From contig JAMCRR010000066.1 of the NCBI GenBank assembly GCA_023381565.1, positions 1 through 42,283 of the forward strand: a stretch of DNA of 42,283 nt, given 5' to 3'. This document shows, piece by piece, positions 1-6,967 of this stretch. A program made the translations under genes and the position numbers. Each line of letters begins with the position of its first letter. Positions within the stretch are counted from its first letter, which is position 1. The DNA comes from Chloroflexota bacterium (GTDB taxonomy: Bacteria; Chloroflexota; Anaerolineae; Anaerolineales; Anaerolineaceae). Below the pieces are notes generated by a model, which saw only the letters and a list, made by a program, of their open reading frames with translations, made no database searches and had not been told where the DNA came from.

Positions 1-173
1 AGACCGGCATCGCGCAGGATGGCCAGGTGGTGCGAAACGGTGGGCTGCGCCACACCGATCCTGGCGGTGATATCGCCCACGCTGATCCACTCGCAGCAGC
101 ACAGGCGCATGATCGCCTGGCGGGTCTCGTCGGCCAGGGCTTTGGCAAAATCGACTTCGGAAGGGGTGGGCAT
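1..173 (-). CDS. ArsR-family transcriptional regulator, N-terminal part (cut by the window edge)
   Basis: The reverse strand encodes about 57 residues beginning MPTPSEVDFAKALADETRQ and running off base 1. They form the first part of an ArsR/SmtB winged helix: an opening helix with the family-typical ALADETRQAIMRL pattern, then a recognition region with the motif QPTVSHHLAILRDAGL. Such proteins are small dimeric repressors that usually leave DNA on binding metal or another effector. Three consecutive cysteines (CCC, about residues 25-27) lie near where ArsR-type metal sensors often carry ligands, so metal sensing is possible but unproven. The ATG is at 171-173. Two palindromes upstream (294-337) are plausible operators. 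The C-terminal half and any downstream operon partner are outside the window. Confidence 0.85.
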   Translation of the reverse strand, partial: MPTPSEVDFAKALADETRQAIMRLCCCEWISVGDITARIGVAQPTVSHHLAILRDAG

Positions 174-196
174 AAGGTTTGCTTTCAGAACAGGTA

Positions 197-272
197 TTTA
201 CCGCAAAGACGCAGAGAACACAGAGTGATTATTCCTATCCATCTCTGGGCGCTTTGCGTCTTTGTGGTGAAA
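197..272. repeat. Intergenic inverted repeat, copy 1
   Basis: The left arm at about 197-225 (core CGCAAAGACGCAGAG) pairs imperfectly with a right arm at 243-272 (core GCGTCTTTGTGGTGAAA). They are separated by a short AT-rich spacer, so a long hairpin or cruciform could form. A second diverged copy lies at 2606-2676. The type resembles small non-coding palindromic repeats scattered between genes in many environmental genomes. No transposase accompanies it. Confidence 0.6.
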
Positions 273-293
273 ATCACTTGTCACACGTTGATG

Positions 294-337
294 CATAGAC
301 AATAATCTATGTGTAATTATAATAGATGAACATCTAT
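294..337. promoter_or_regulatory. Tandem palindromic operators upstream of the ArsR gene
   Basis: There are two perfect inverted repeats: CATAGA-6 nt-TCTATG at 294-311 and ATAGATG-AA-CATCTAT at 322-337. They share the half-site ATAGA/TCTAT and are spaced about three helical turns apart centre to centre. ArsR/SmtB repressors bind such A/T-rich palindromes, often in pairs. The sites lie between the divergent ArsR gene and the DUF5946-like gene, so either or both could be controlled. Confidence 0.55.
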
Positions 338-404
338 GAGTCAAGAGGGTGGGTTGAGAGAGGGTAGTTGACAGGGGGTATGATAGAATTTCGCACGAAG
401 ATAT

Positions 405-878
405 ATGCCACTCAATAAAAGCGAAAGTTGGAGCTCACAAAATTGCCCTGGATGTGGGGCATCCCTCCGCGATAGCGAAAGCTGCCAGACGATTTTCGAA
501 TCGTTCCTGGCGCTTGAATATGCAGATCCGGGCTACGGTGAGGTGCATTTCCTTACCGTAGCCTGCTTCATGATCCAGCACGGGTGCTACAGCGACGAGG
601 CGCTGGCCTGGATCGAGCAGAAGCTGCGCCTCAACCTGGAGCAGGGAGTGCCGGCAATGCAAATCTGCCGCCAGGCCGCCAAGGAAACCGGGCAGGGTGT
701 GCGCCTCTGGAAAATTACCCGCCCTCCGGATGCGCCGCAGCTGCCGAAGGTCGCCTGGTCGATGACGATTATCGATGTGAAGGCGGGATACCACGATGCG
801 GCAAGCTATTGCGCTTTGGTAACAGAATGGGCGCGCAGGACGCTGAAGGAAATGAGTCCATTACTCGTCCAGAAATAA
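405..878 (+). CDS. DUF5946-like protein of unknown function
   Basis: A 157-residue soluble protein. Near the N-terminus is a CPGCG knuckle (about residues 15-19), followed by SESC and a conserved-looking LEYADPGYGEVHFLTVACFMIQH segment, then a C-terminal AASYCALVTEWARRTL helix. This order (Cys knuckle, ES-C, VH-LTV-QH, late WA motif) matches my memory of the DUF5946 family, whose function is not known. There is no signal peptide or membrane segment. The gene stands alone, divergent from the ArsR gene. A TTGAGA at 354-359 and TATGAT at 379-384 (19-base spacer) are weak promoter candidates. No strong ribosome-binding site precedes the ATG. Confidence 0.7.
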   Translation: MPLNKSESWSSQNCPGCGASLRDSESCQTIFESFLALEYADPGYGEVHFLTVACFMIQHGCYSDEALAWIEQKLRLNLEQGVPAMQICRQAAKETGQGVRLWKITRPPDAPQLPKVAWSMTIIDVKAGYHDAASYCALVTEWARRTLKEMSPLLVQK

Positions 879-932
879 TCCTCATGCTAATTCTATGCCA
901 TGTTGGGACGCGGACTGGAGCAGAAAAACGCG

Positions 933-957
933 GAGGTCCTGTTTCAAAAGGAACCTC
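933..957 (+). terminator. Weak hairpin after the DUF5946-like gene
   Basis: GAGGTCCT at 933-940 pairs with AGGAACCTC at 949-957, with one bulged base and an 8-base loop. It lies 55 bases past the stop at 878 and before the convergent lipoprotein gene ending at 991. No clear U-tract follows, so a terminator role is tentative. Confidence 0.3.
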
Positions 958-990
958 AGCATTCACAGCGCTCGTCCTCGTCCAATTAAT

Positions 991-1761
991 CTAAAGACCC
1001 TTTTTCGAGAGGCAACCGATGAGCTGGCGCAGGGGACCCTGCGGCGGGGAGGCGGTGAGCGCGAGAACAGGCTGCTGCAGGTCCGGCAGACCTTCTCCTA
1101 GTAGGGTAATTTCCCGCACGCGGTTATCCAGCCAGCTCCTGGGCAGGTACCCGAAGGCGTTTGGATCCTTCGCTACAGCCTCGAGCATGGCTGCTGGGCT
1201 GGGCGCAAGGTTTGCCCGAGGGGAAAGCTCCACATCTGCTCCCAGGGCATTCTCGACGGCCTGGCGCACGTCGTCGCCGGGGAGATAGCTCCACAAGTTA
1301 ACGCTCCCGGTTTGATCAGTGGGTGCCTTACTGCCGGGATCAACCGCAGCCCAATCCTGGATGCGCCCTGCCAACAGCTCGCTCCAGGATTTTCCTGTTA
1401 TAGAAGCCAGGGAATTTTGAGGATTAACGATCATCACCACCTCCTCCCAGCCAACAACGGAGGCAGTCTTTGGCGTATCTGGTCCCGGCCCGATGCGAAG
1501 GAGCAAGTCGGCTTTGGCCAGGGCCATCTGGTCTGCGGGTACCTCATCGACGATCAGCCCGATCGAGGCATCTTGCGCGGCGCAGTTGCCCAGTTTGCCG
1601 CGCCACGCGGCCAGAGCCGGCGTGATCTGCACCTGGATGAGGCGCGGCGCAGGCAGCGGATCGCCTACCAGAGGCTGGCAGGCGGCCAGTCCCAGGAGGA
1701 GCAGCCAGATTGATCGCTTAAAGAAGCGAGAAAATGAATATGCCCAGACCAAGGACCACAC
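991..1761 (-). CDS. PstS-like substrate-binding lipoprotein
   Basis: About 256 residues. The N-terminus is a lipoprotein signal: basic FFKRS, hydrophobic WLLLLGLA and lipobox LAAC, so the mature protein should be lipid-anchored outside the membrane. The body matches the PstS-like periplasmic-binding fold (PBP-like 2): EEVVMIVNPQNSLASITGKSWSELLAGRIQDWAAV is the typical strand-helix region, and AFGYLPRSWLD is the late motif. It probably binds phosphate or another small anion, but no ABC partners are nearby. The open frame has an ATG at 1833, but that lies deep in uppP and gives an improbable leader. GTG at 1761 or TTG at 1752 gives a normal signal peptide, so the start is uncertain. It overlaps the 3' end of uppP by about 40 bases and is probably co-transcribed. 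Confidence 0.7.
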   Translation of the reverse strand: MWSLVWAYSFSRFFKRSIWLLLLGLAACQPLVGDPLPAPRLIQVQITPALAAWRGKLGNCAAQDASIGLIVDEVPADQMALAKADLLLRIGPGPDTPKTASVVGWEEVVMIVNPQNSLASITGKSWSELLAGRIQDWAAVDPGSKAPTDQTGSVNLWSYLPGDDVRQAVENALGADVELSPRANLAPSPAAMLEAVAKDPNAFGYLPRSWLDNRVREITLLGEGLPDLQQPVLALTASPPQGPLRQLIGCLSKKGL

Positions 1762-2536
1762 AATAGATAGCAAAGATATATAGCGGCCGCCGGGTGAGGA
1801 AGCGCAGCAGCCAGTGGATAGAGAAATACCCAACGACGGCGGCGGTCAAGAAACCCGCCAGAACCAGCAGCATAAAACTGCCTGCAGAAGGTGTTTTTAA
1901 CAGATCGAGCCCGGCCAGCAAACCTGCCGCCAGCATGACGGGCACAGACATGAGGAAAGCGAAACGCCCGGCGGAGACCCGCTCCAAGTTGCGCGCCATG
2001 CCCCCGCTGATCGTGGCTCCGGAGCGGGAGATGCCGGGGAATACCGCCACCGCCTGGGCCACACCGATCCACAAGGCATCTTTCCAGTTCAGAGCTTCCA
2101 TCTTTCGCGACCGGCGGCTGAAGCGCTCGGCGAGGAACAGGAAAAGCCCCGTGGCTACCAGGAGAAGGGCTGTGGCAGCCGGATCTGAGAAAGCCGCTTC
2201 AATGGTGTTCTTGATCGTCACGCCGAAGATTCCTGCCGGAACGGTCGCCAGGATGAGATACCAGCCCAGCCGGGCGTCAGGCTCGGCAAATGGCTGCCGG
2301 CGGACCAGGCCGTTGATAAAAGCCGTAATGATGCGCAGCAAGTCTTTACGGAAATAAACGATCACTGCCAGCAGGGTGCCGTCCTGGACGAGTACGTCGA
2401 AGATAAAAGCTTCCTGGGCGGGGATTTTCCAGCCGAACAGGTACGGCACCAGGACGAGGTGCGCCGAGCTGGAGATCGGTAGGAATTCAGTCAGGCCTTG
2501 CACGATACCGAGGAGGATGGATTGGATGAGGGTCAT
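1718..2536 (-). CDS. uppP: Undecaprenyl-diphosphatase UppP (BacA type)
   Basis: A 272-residue polytopic membrane protein. UppP dephosphorylates undecaprenyl pyrophosphate so that the lipid carrier can be reused for peptidoglycan and other wall polymers; loss or overexpression alters bacitracin sensitivity. Both family signatures are present: GLTEFLPISSSAHL near residues 15-28, with the catalytic glutamate and serine cluster, and PGISRSGATISGG near residues 165-177, with the conserved arginine. Length and about seven to eight hydrophobic segments fit the family. The ATG at 2536 is followed directly by the expected TLIQSILLGIVQGLTEF start. The downstream lipoprotein gene overlaps its end. Confidence 0.95.
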   Translation of the reverse strand: MTLIQSILLGIVQGLTEFLPISSSAHLVLVPYLFGWKIPAQEAFIFDVLVQDGTLLAVIVYFRKDLLRIITAFINGLVRRQPFAEPDARLGWYLILATVPAGIFGVTIKNTIEAAFSDPAATALLLVATGLFLFLAERFSRRSRKMEALNWKDALWIGVAQAVAVFPGISRSGATISGGMARNLERVSAGRFAFLMSVPVMLAAGLLAGLDLLKTPSAGSFMLLVLAGFLTAAVVGYFSIHWLLRFLTRRPLYIFAIYCVVLGLGIFIFSLL

Positions 2537-2592
2537 AGTGGATAGTTGTCAGCGGGTAGTGGAAAGTAAATGGTGGTCAGTGGATAGTGTAA
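2537..2592. repeat. Degenerate short direct repeats upstream of uppP
   Basis: Units resembling GTGGATAGT recur here (gtggatagttgtcag, gcgggtagtggaaag, gtggtcagtggatagtg). A related string, agggtagttgacagggggt, lies at 361-379. Low-complexity tandem degeneration of this sort is common between genes in environmental genomes. No function is seen. Confidence 0.35.
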
Positions 2593-2605
2593 GAAAGAGC
2601 CGATT

Positions 2606-2676
2606 CACTGCAGAGACGCGGAGGACGCTGAGCAATTTTAATAATATTTCCTGTGTTCTCTGTGTCTCGGCGGTAA
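2606..2676. repeat. Intergenic inverted repeat, copy 2
   Basis: The left arm CACTGCAGAGACGCGGAG begins at 2606. The right arm around 2651-2676 (core TGTGTCTCGGCGGTAAAA) is its imperfect reverse complement, with an AT-rich loop between. The right arm read backwards is close to the left arm of the copy at 197-225, which shows that the two are one family. It sits between uppP and tgt. Confidence 0.55.
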
Positions 2677-2683
2677 AAGAACT

Positions 2684-3802
2684 TCATGCGCGGATTTCAG
2701 GTTGAGCGGCAATGAATTCATCGGCAAAGGCTTCGAAGCGCCCTTCCAGGATCGACTGGCGAATGTCGGCCGCCAGGGCAATCAGGGTGTGCAAGTTGTG
2801 GATGGAGAGTAAGGTGGCCGCCAGGATTTCTTTGGCGACAATCAGGTGGCGCAGGTAGGCGCGTGAGAAAGAACGGCAGGTGTAGCAATTGCAGGTCTCG
2901 TCGATCGGGCGAGGGTCGCGACTGAAAGTCGCGTTCATCAGGTTGAGGCGGCCGGTGCGCGTCATGGCAGCCTGGTGTCGCGCCAAACGGGTAGGAAGTA
3001 CGCAGTCAAAGATGTCGATGCCGCGGCGTACACCTTCGATCAGATCCTGAGGGGTGCCCACACCCATGAGGTAGCGAGGTTTATCGGCAGGCAGCGCCTG
3101 GTTCACCGCTTCAATCATGGTGTGCATGTCTGCTTTCGTCTCGCCGACGGAAAGCCCCCCGATGGCATACCCGGGGAAATCGAGCGAGGCGATATACTCC
3201 GCCGACATCTGGCGCAGATCGAGGAAAGCGCCCCCCTGAACGATGCCGAACAGCGCTTGGTCTGGGCGCGTCTTAGCCTGCAGGCAGCGCTCGGCCCAGA
3301 CGTGCGTACGCTGCATTGCCAGTTCAAGGTAAGCCCGGTCGTAGGGGTCGGCGCACTCGTCAAAAGCCATGATGATGTCGGCGCCCAGGTTTTCCTGAAT
3401 GGCAATGGATTTTTCGGGAGTAAAGCGGTGCAGGGAGCCGTCGATGTGGCTTTTGAAGGTAACCCCATCATCATCTACGGTGCGGGTTTCCGCCAGCGAG
3501 AAGACCTGGTAACCGCCCGAATCGGTCAGGATTGGCTTTTCCCAGCGCATGAAACGATGCAGACCGCCCATCTCGGACACAAGCTCGTCACCTGGCCGCA
3601 GGTACAGGTGATAGGTGTTGGCCAGGATCAGGCTGGCGCCCAGCTCCTCCACCTGCGCCGGTGTCAGGGCTTTGACCGCCGCCTGGGTACCCACAGGGGC
3701 AAAGACCGGGGTAAGCAGCTTGCCGTGGGGGGTGTTGAATACGCCGGCACGCGCATTTCCCTGGCTGGCGAGAAGCTCGAAAGTGAAGGGGGCATCATTC
3801 AT
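2684..3802 (-). CDS. tgt: Queuine tRNA-ribosyltransferase (TGT)
   Basis: A 372-residue enzyme that exchanges guanine-34 in the anticodon of Asp, Asn, His and Tyr tRNAs for a queuosine precursor. Signatures in order: LANTYHLYLRPG, DSGGYQVFSLAE (substrate-pocket Asp), ADIIMAFDEC, FGIVQGG, the GGLSVGE loop, YLMGVGTP, the nucleophile region GIDIFDCVLPTRLARH, and the C-terminal zinc site CNCYTC...H. The ATG at 3802 is chosen because MNDAPFTFELLA is the normal N-terminus; the frame stays open to 3895 but that extension is unlike the family. A TATAAT lies at 3827-3832 on this strand. It is transcribed divergently from recJ. No other queuosine genes are in the window. Confidence 0.95.
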   Translation of the reverse strand: MNDAPFTFELLASQGNARAGVFNTPHGKLLTPVFAPVGTQAAVKALTPAQVEELGASLILANTYHLYLRPGDELVSEMGGLHRFMRWEKPILTDSGGYQVFSLAETRTVDDDGVTFKSHIDGSLHRFTPEKSIAIQENLGADIIMAFDECADPYDRAYLELAMQRTHVWAERCLQAKTRPDQALFGIVQGGAFLDLRQMSAEYIASLDFPGYAIGGLSVGETKADMHTMIEAVNQALPADKPRYLMGVGTPQDLIEGVRRGIDIFDCVLPTRLARHQAAMTRTGRLNLMNATFSRDPRPIDETCNCYTCRSFSRAYLRHLIVAKEILAATLLSIHNLHTLIALAADIRQSILEGRFEAFADEFIAAQPEIRA

Positions 3803-3826
3803 ATGGATATCAGGAATCCTCCCGCT

Positions 3827-3879
3827 ATTATACCCTGCTCTTTTTTCTACTTGTCTCATCCCGCAAGCCGGTTTATACT
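3827..3879. promoter_or_regulatory. Overlapping divergent promoters for tgt and recJ
   Basis: For recJ, TTGTCT at 3851-3856, a 17-base spacer and TATACT at 3874-3879 make a good sigma70-type promoter. Its expected start point, about 7 bases on, falls on the recJ GTG at 3886. For tgt on the other strand, TATAAT is at 3827-3832 with a weak GAGACA (3852-3857, 19-base spacer) that overlaps the recJ -35 element. Use of one promoter should therefore occlude the other. Confidence 0.55.
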
Positions 3880-3885
3880 TGCAGG

Positions 3886-5583
3886 GTGCAGACACAACTC
3901 ACCAAACGCTGGCACGTTCCCTCTCCCATTTCCTCCAGCGCGGCTGCGGAGTTGGCGGATTTCTCCCCCATCGAACAGCAGATCCTGTACAACCGGGGTG
4001 TTTTCGATGAGGAATCGGCAAGGCGGTATTTGCAGGCGCTTCCGCCGGACGGCACAGACCCCTTCAATTTACTCGATATGGACAAAGCCATCGCGCGCAT
4101 GCTCCAGGCGCTGCAAGCTGGCGATCCTATGGCCGTCTACGGCGATTATGATGCCGATGGGGTCACGGCAACCGCTTTGATGGTCCAGGCGCTGCGCGCC
4201 CAGGGAGCTAACGTAGTCGAATATATTCCCAACCGGTTCGACGAAGGCTATGGGTTAAACAATGAAGCCCTGGCGACGCTGGCCGGTATGGGGGTTAAGC
4301 TGGTCATCACCGTCGATTGCGGCATCCGCTCGCAGCCCGAGGCGCTCTATGCGGCTTCGTCAGGCCTCGACCTGATTATCAGCGATCACCACCAACCCCT
4401 GCGCGGCGTGCCGCAGGCGGTGGCGGTCATCAACCCAAAACAGGACGGCGACCCATATCCCGAAAAGGACCTGGCGGGTGTGGGGTTGGCGTTTAAGATG
4501 GTCCAGGCACTCTATCAGGAACGCCCCGTGCCGGGAGTCTACGCCGAAGATTGGCTGGACCTGGTGGCTTTGGGGACCGTAGCCGACCTCGTGCCTCTAA
4601 CGGGAGAAAACCGGGCCTTTGTGCGGCGAGGGATCAAGCGCATGCGCGAGCCCAAACGCCAGGGGTTAGCTTCACTGGCTGCGGCCGCCGGGTTGGATCT
4701 GCAGCGTGTAAATGCCGGGGATATCGGCTATGTCTTAGGACCGAGGCTGAACGCTGCCGGAAGATTGGAATCGGCGCTGGCTTCTTTCCGGCTGCTGACC
4801 ACCCTCGATCCGGTGGAGGCCGGCTTATTAGCGCAGCAGCTAGAGGTGCAGAATACACGCCGCAAGCAGATCACCCAGGAGATCGAAGGGCAAGCTGAGC
4901 TGCAAATTTTGGCGGGCGAGCCTGGGGCGCTGCTGATCTTTGCCGCCGATAAAACCTTCAATTCCGGGGTGGTGGGCCTGGCTGCCTCGCATCTGGCGGA
5001 AGCGTATTACCGCCCGGCCATCGTCGGAACGGAGAATGGGGAGGTGACGCGCTGCTCTTGCCGCAGCATCCCTGAGTTCCATATCACTCAGGCGCTGGAT
5101 GAATGTTCCACCCTGCTGCTGCACCACGGCGGTCACGCCGCGGCGGCGGGTTTTACCGTCTCCAACGCCAACCTGCCGCAGCTCCTGGAGCAACTGCAAG
5201 GCATAGCCGAGCGCGAATTAGGGGGGCGCGACCTGCAGCCGGTGCTGGTAGCCGACCTGGAAATTGCTCTGAGCGACCTGCACCCTAACCTGCTGCCGTT
5301 CATCGACCAACTCCAGCCGACCGGGCTCGGCAACCCGGAGCCGGTGTTTATTTCGCGCGATGTGAAAGTCCGGTCTTCGCGGAGTGTCGGCAAAGATGCT
5401 AAGCACCTGAAGCTGACCGTTACCGACGGCAAGATCACCTATGACGCCATCGGCTTCCGCCTGGGGCATTTAATGGGGAACCTGCCCGGCCACGTGGATC
5501 TCATGTATACGTTCGAGCGCAATGAATACGCCGGCCAGGTAAACCTGCAGCTCAAGGTCAGGGACATCAAGCCCTCAAATTAA
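3886..5583 (+). CDS. recJ: Single-stranded-DNA-specific exonuclease RecJ
   Basis: A 565-residue 5'-3' exonuclease of the DHH superfamily, used in recombination and repair. Metal-binding motifs: YGDYDADGVTATAL (Asp87, Asp89, Asp91), the VDCGIRS segment, and the family DHH at residues 167-169. The DHHA1 domain shows HGGHAAAAGFTV, and an OB-fold-like C-terminus includes QPTGLGNPEPVF. Length fits bacterial RecJ of the shorter type. The start is GTG at 3886, preceded closely by a TATACT -10 element and no Shine-Dalgarno sequence, so translation from a leaderless mRNA is likely. It converges on the HlyD gene, with 49 bases between them and no obvious terminator hairpin. Confidence 0.95.
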   Translation: MQTQLTKRWHVPSPISSSAAAELADFSPIEQQILYNRGVFDEESARRYLQALPPDGTDPFNLLDMDKAIARMLQALQAGDPMAVYGDYDADGVTATALMVQALRAQGANVVEYIPNRFDEGYGLNNEALATLAGMGVKLVITVDCGIRSQPEALYAASSGLDLIISDHHQPLRGVPQAVAVINPKQDGDPYPEKDLAGVGLAFKMVQALYQERPVPGVYAEDWLDLVALGTVADLVPLTGENRAFVRRGIKRMREPKRQGLASLAAAAGLDLQRVNAGDIGYVLGPRLNAAGRLESALASFRLLTTLDPVEAGLLAQQLEVQNTRRKQITQEIEGQAELQILAGEPGALLIFAADKTFNSGVVGLAASHLAEAYYRPAIVGTENGEVTRCSCRSIPEFHITQALDECSTLLLHHGGHAAAAGFTVSNANLPQLLEQLQGIAERELGGRDLQPVLVADLEIALSDLHPNLLPFIDQLQPTGLGNPEPVFISRDVKVRSSRSVGKDAKHLKLTVTDGKITYDAIGFRLGHLMGNLPGHVDLMYTFERNEYAGQVNLQLKVRDIKPSN

Positions 5584-5632
5584 ACCACCCATCATCCATA
5601 ATCTATCGCAACGACCCATTCAAACATCGCCA

Positions 5633-6967
5633 TCAGAAAGTAGCATCTGCCGGCATGCCGGGTTTCAGGGCATGATCTGGGTTGCTTAGTTTGATGTCCA
5701 CCGCATAGACGGTTGTGCTGCGGCTTTCCACGGTCTGTACATTACGTGGGGTAAACTCGGCCTGGTTAGAGATGTAGTCGACGGTTCCGGAGAAGGTTCT
5801 CCCTGGGAAAGAATCTACGGTAACGGTAACGGACTGTCCCAGTTGGACTTTCCCATACTGATCTTCGGGGACATAGACGGTGAGTGTGACGGTATCGAGT
5901 GAGCCGATCTCGAGGACCGTTTCACCGGCGGCAGCTATTTCCCCCGGGTTCATGGGGCGAGAGAGAACTACGCCGCTCGCCGGCGCAGTGACTGTGGCCA
6001 TGCTGATTTGAATGTTCACCAGGTTGAGGGCTGCTTGAGCCTGCGCCAGACCCGCCTGAGCCTGTGAAATAGCCGTGTTCGCCCGGCTGATCGCATTCTG
6101 GGCGGCCTGCACCTGGTAAGAATTCGACCCCGTCTGTAATTGATCTAGAGCGTAGTTCGCATTGTCCAGCCGGTCTTTAGCCACAGCAACCCTGGCTCGC
6201 GCTTCGCGCACGTTAGTAGCAGCCGTGCTGCTCAACATCTGGTCGTAGTTATTTTGGGCTGCGTCGAGATCGGCTTTTGCGGCGTCGAGGTTCTTTTGAG
6301 CAGCATCGACAAGATCGGTGTTGTTATTGGCCTGCTTGGCCTGATCCAGGGTCTGGTTAGCAATCTGGTAAGCTTCCTGCGTTTGCGCCAGATTTTTTTC
6401 GGCGGCTGTAAAATCTGCATTACTGGCGTCAGTCAAGACGGTAGCCAGGTTTGCGGTTTCGTTATGATAGGCTTGTTGGGCTGCATTCACCTCCGCCTGG
6501 AGAGCCGTCATGATTTCGCTCTTCTGGAAATACCACCCGGGTTGTGTAATTTCACTAGGCAGGTCGGCCGTCCAGGAATCGAGGCGCGTCGAATTGTCTT
6601 GGGTGCGGGCGGTTTGGAGGGCGAGATCATACTGAATCTGGGCGGCAGCCTGGTTCTGGGTGGCTGCATCCACAGCAGCCTGAGCCGCCTGAATGTTAGA
6701 TCGGAAGAGCACACGTCTGGCCTGCAGGGCCTGGGTATCCAGGGTAAAGAGGATATCGCCCGTCTTGACGGTAGCGCCTTTATCCACTTTAATTTCCATG
6801 ATTTTCCCGGCAATCTGGGGAGCGATATACGTGCTGTCGGCCGAGATTGTGCCTGAAGCGGTGAGGGCGCTGCTTGCTGCAGGGGTGATATTCAGAACCT
6901 GGCAGGCGCTCGCCGAGGCCACCAGGAGGATCATTGCCAGGTTGAGTAGGATTAATTTGGCTTTCAT
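5633..6967 (-). CDS. HlyD-family membrane fusion protein of an ABC-2 exporter (carries an adapter insert)
   Basis: A 444-residue periplasmic-adaptor-type protein, probably a lipoprotein (hydrophobic leader ending SASAC). Domains: first half of the biotinyl-lipoyl fold (TYIAPQIAGKIMEIKVDKGATVKTGDILFTLD is the hallmark, about residues 45-77), a very long Ala/Gln-rich alpha-hairpin coiled coil (about 85-310), the second lipoyl half (TVTAPASGVVLSRPMNPGEI), then a beta-barrel with VYVPEDQYGKVQLGQSVTV. It should join the inner-membrane transporter to the outer envelope, like E. coli YbhG. Its ATG overlaps the preceding ATPase stop by 4 bases (ATGA). Residues at about 84-90 (RRVLFRS) are encoded by Illumina adapter sequence at 6698-6718, so those residues are not genuine. 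Confidence 0.9.
   Translation of the reverse strand: MKAKLILLNLAMILLVASASACQVLNITPAASSALTASGTISADSTYIAPQIAGKIMEIKVDKGATVKTGDILFTLDTQALQARRVLFRSNIQAAQAAVDAATQNQAAAQIQYDLALQTARTQDNSTRLDSWTADLPSEITQPGWYFQKSEIMTALQAEVNAAQQAYHNETANLATVLTDASNADFTAAEKNLAQTQEAYQIANQTLDQAKQANNNTDLVDAAQKNLDAAKADLDAAQNNYDQMLSSTAATNVREARARVAVAKDRLDNANYALDQLQTGSNSYQVQAAQNAISRANTAISQAQAGLAQAQAALNLVNIQISMATVTAPASGVVLSRPMNPGEIAAAGETVLEIGSLDTVTLTVYVPEDQYGKVQLGQSVTVTVDSFPGRTFSGTVDYISNQAEFTPRNVQTVESRSTTVYAVDIKLSNPDHALKPGMPADATF
6698..6718 (+). other. Illumina TruSeq adapter sequence embedded in the contig
   Basis: Starting at 6698 the plus strand reads AGATCGGAAGAGC and continues for 8 more bases identical to the start of the TruSeq read-1 adapter, 21 bases in all. 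Translations of this element give the well-known contaminant peptides RSEEHTS, DRKSTRL and, in the HlyD frame, RRVLFRS. Being a multiple of three it does not break the reading frame, so gene callers would not flag it. It probably replaced or was added to about seven codons at the start of the coiled coil. Confidence 0.93.

Noticed and set aside
2975-4180. A 401-codon plus-strand open frame across tgt and into recJ
   Set aside because: It is the antisense shadow of tgt; the reverse strand holds all TGT motifs and recJ has its own start at 3886.
5633-6967. The HlyD coiled coil as a set of true sequence repeats
   Set aside because: The Ala/Gln/Asp-rich pattern is heptad-like low complexity expected of an alpha-hairpin and not a tandem DNA repeat.
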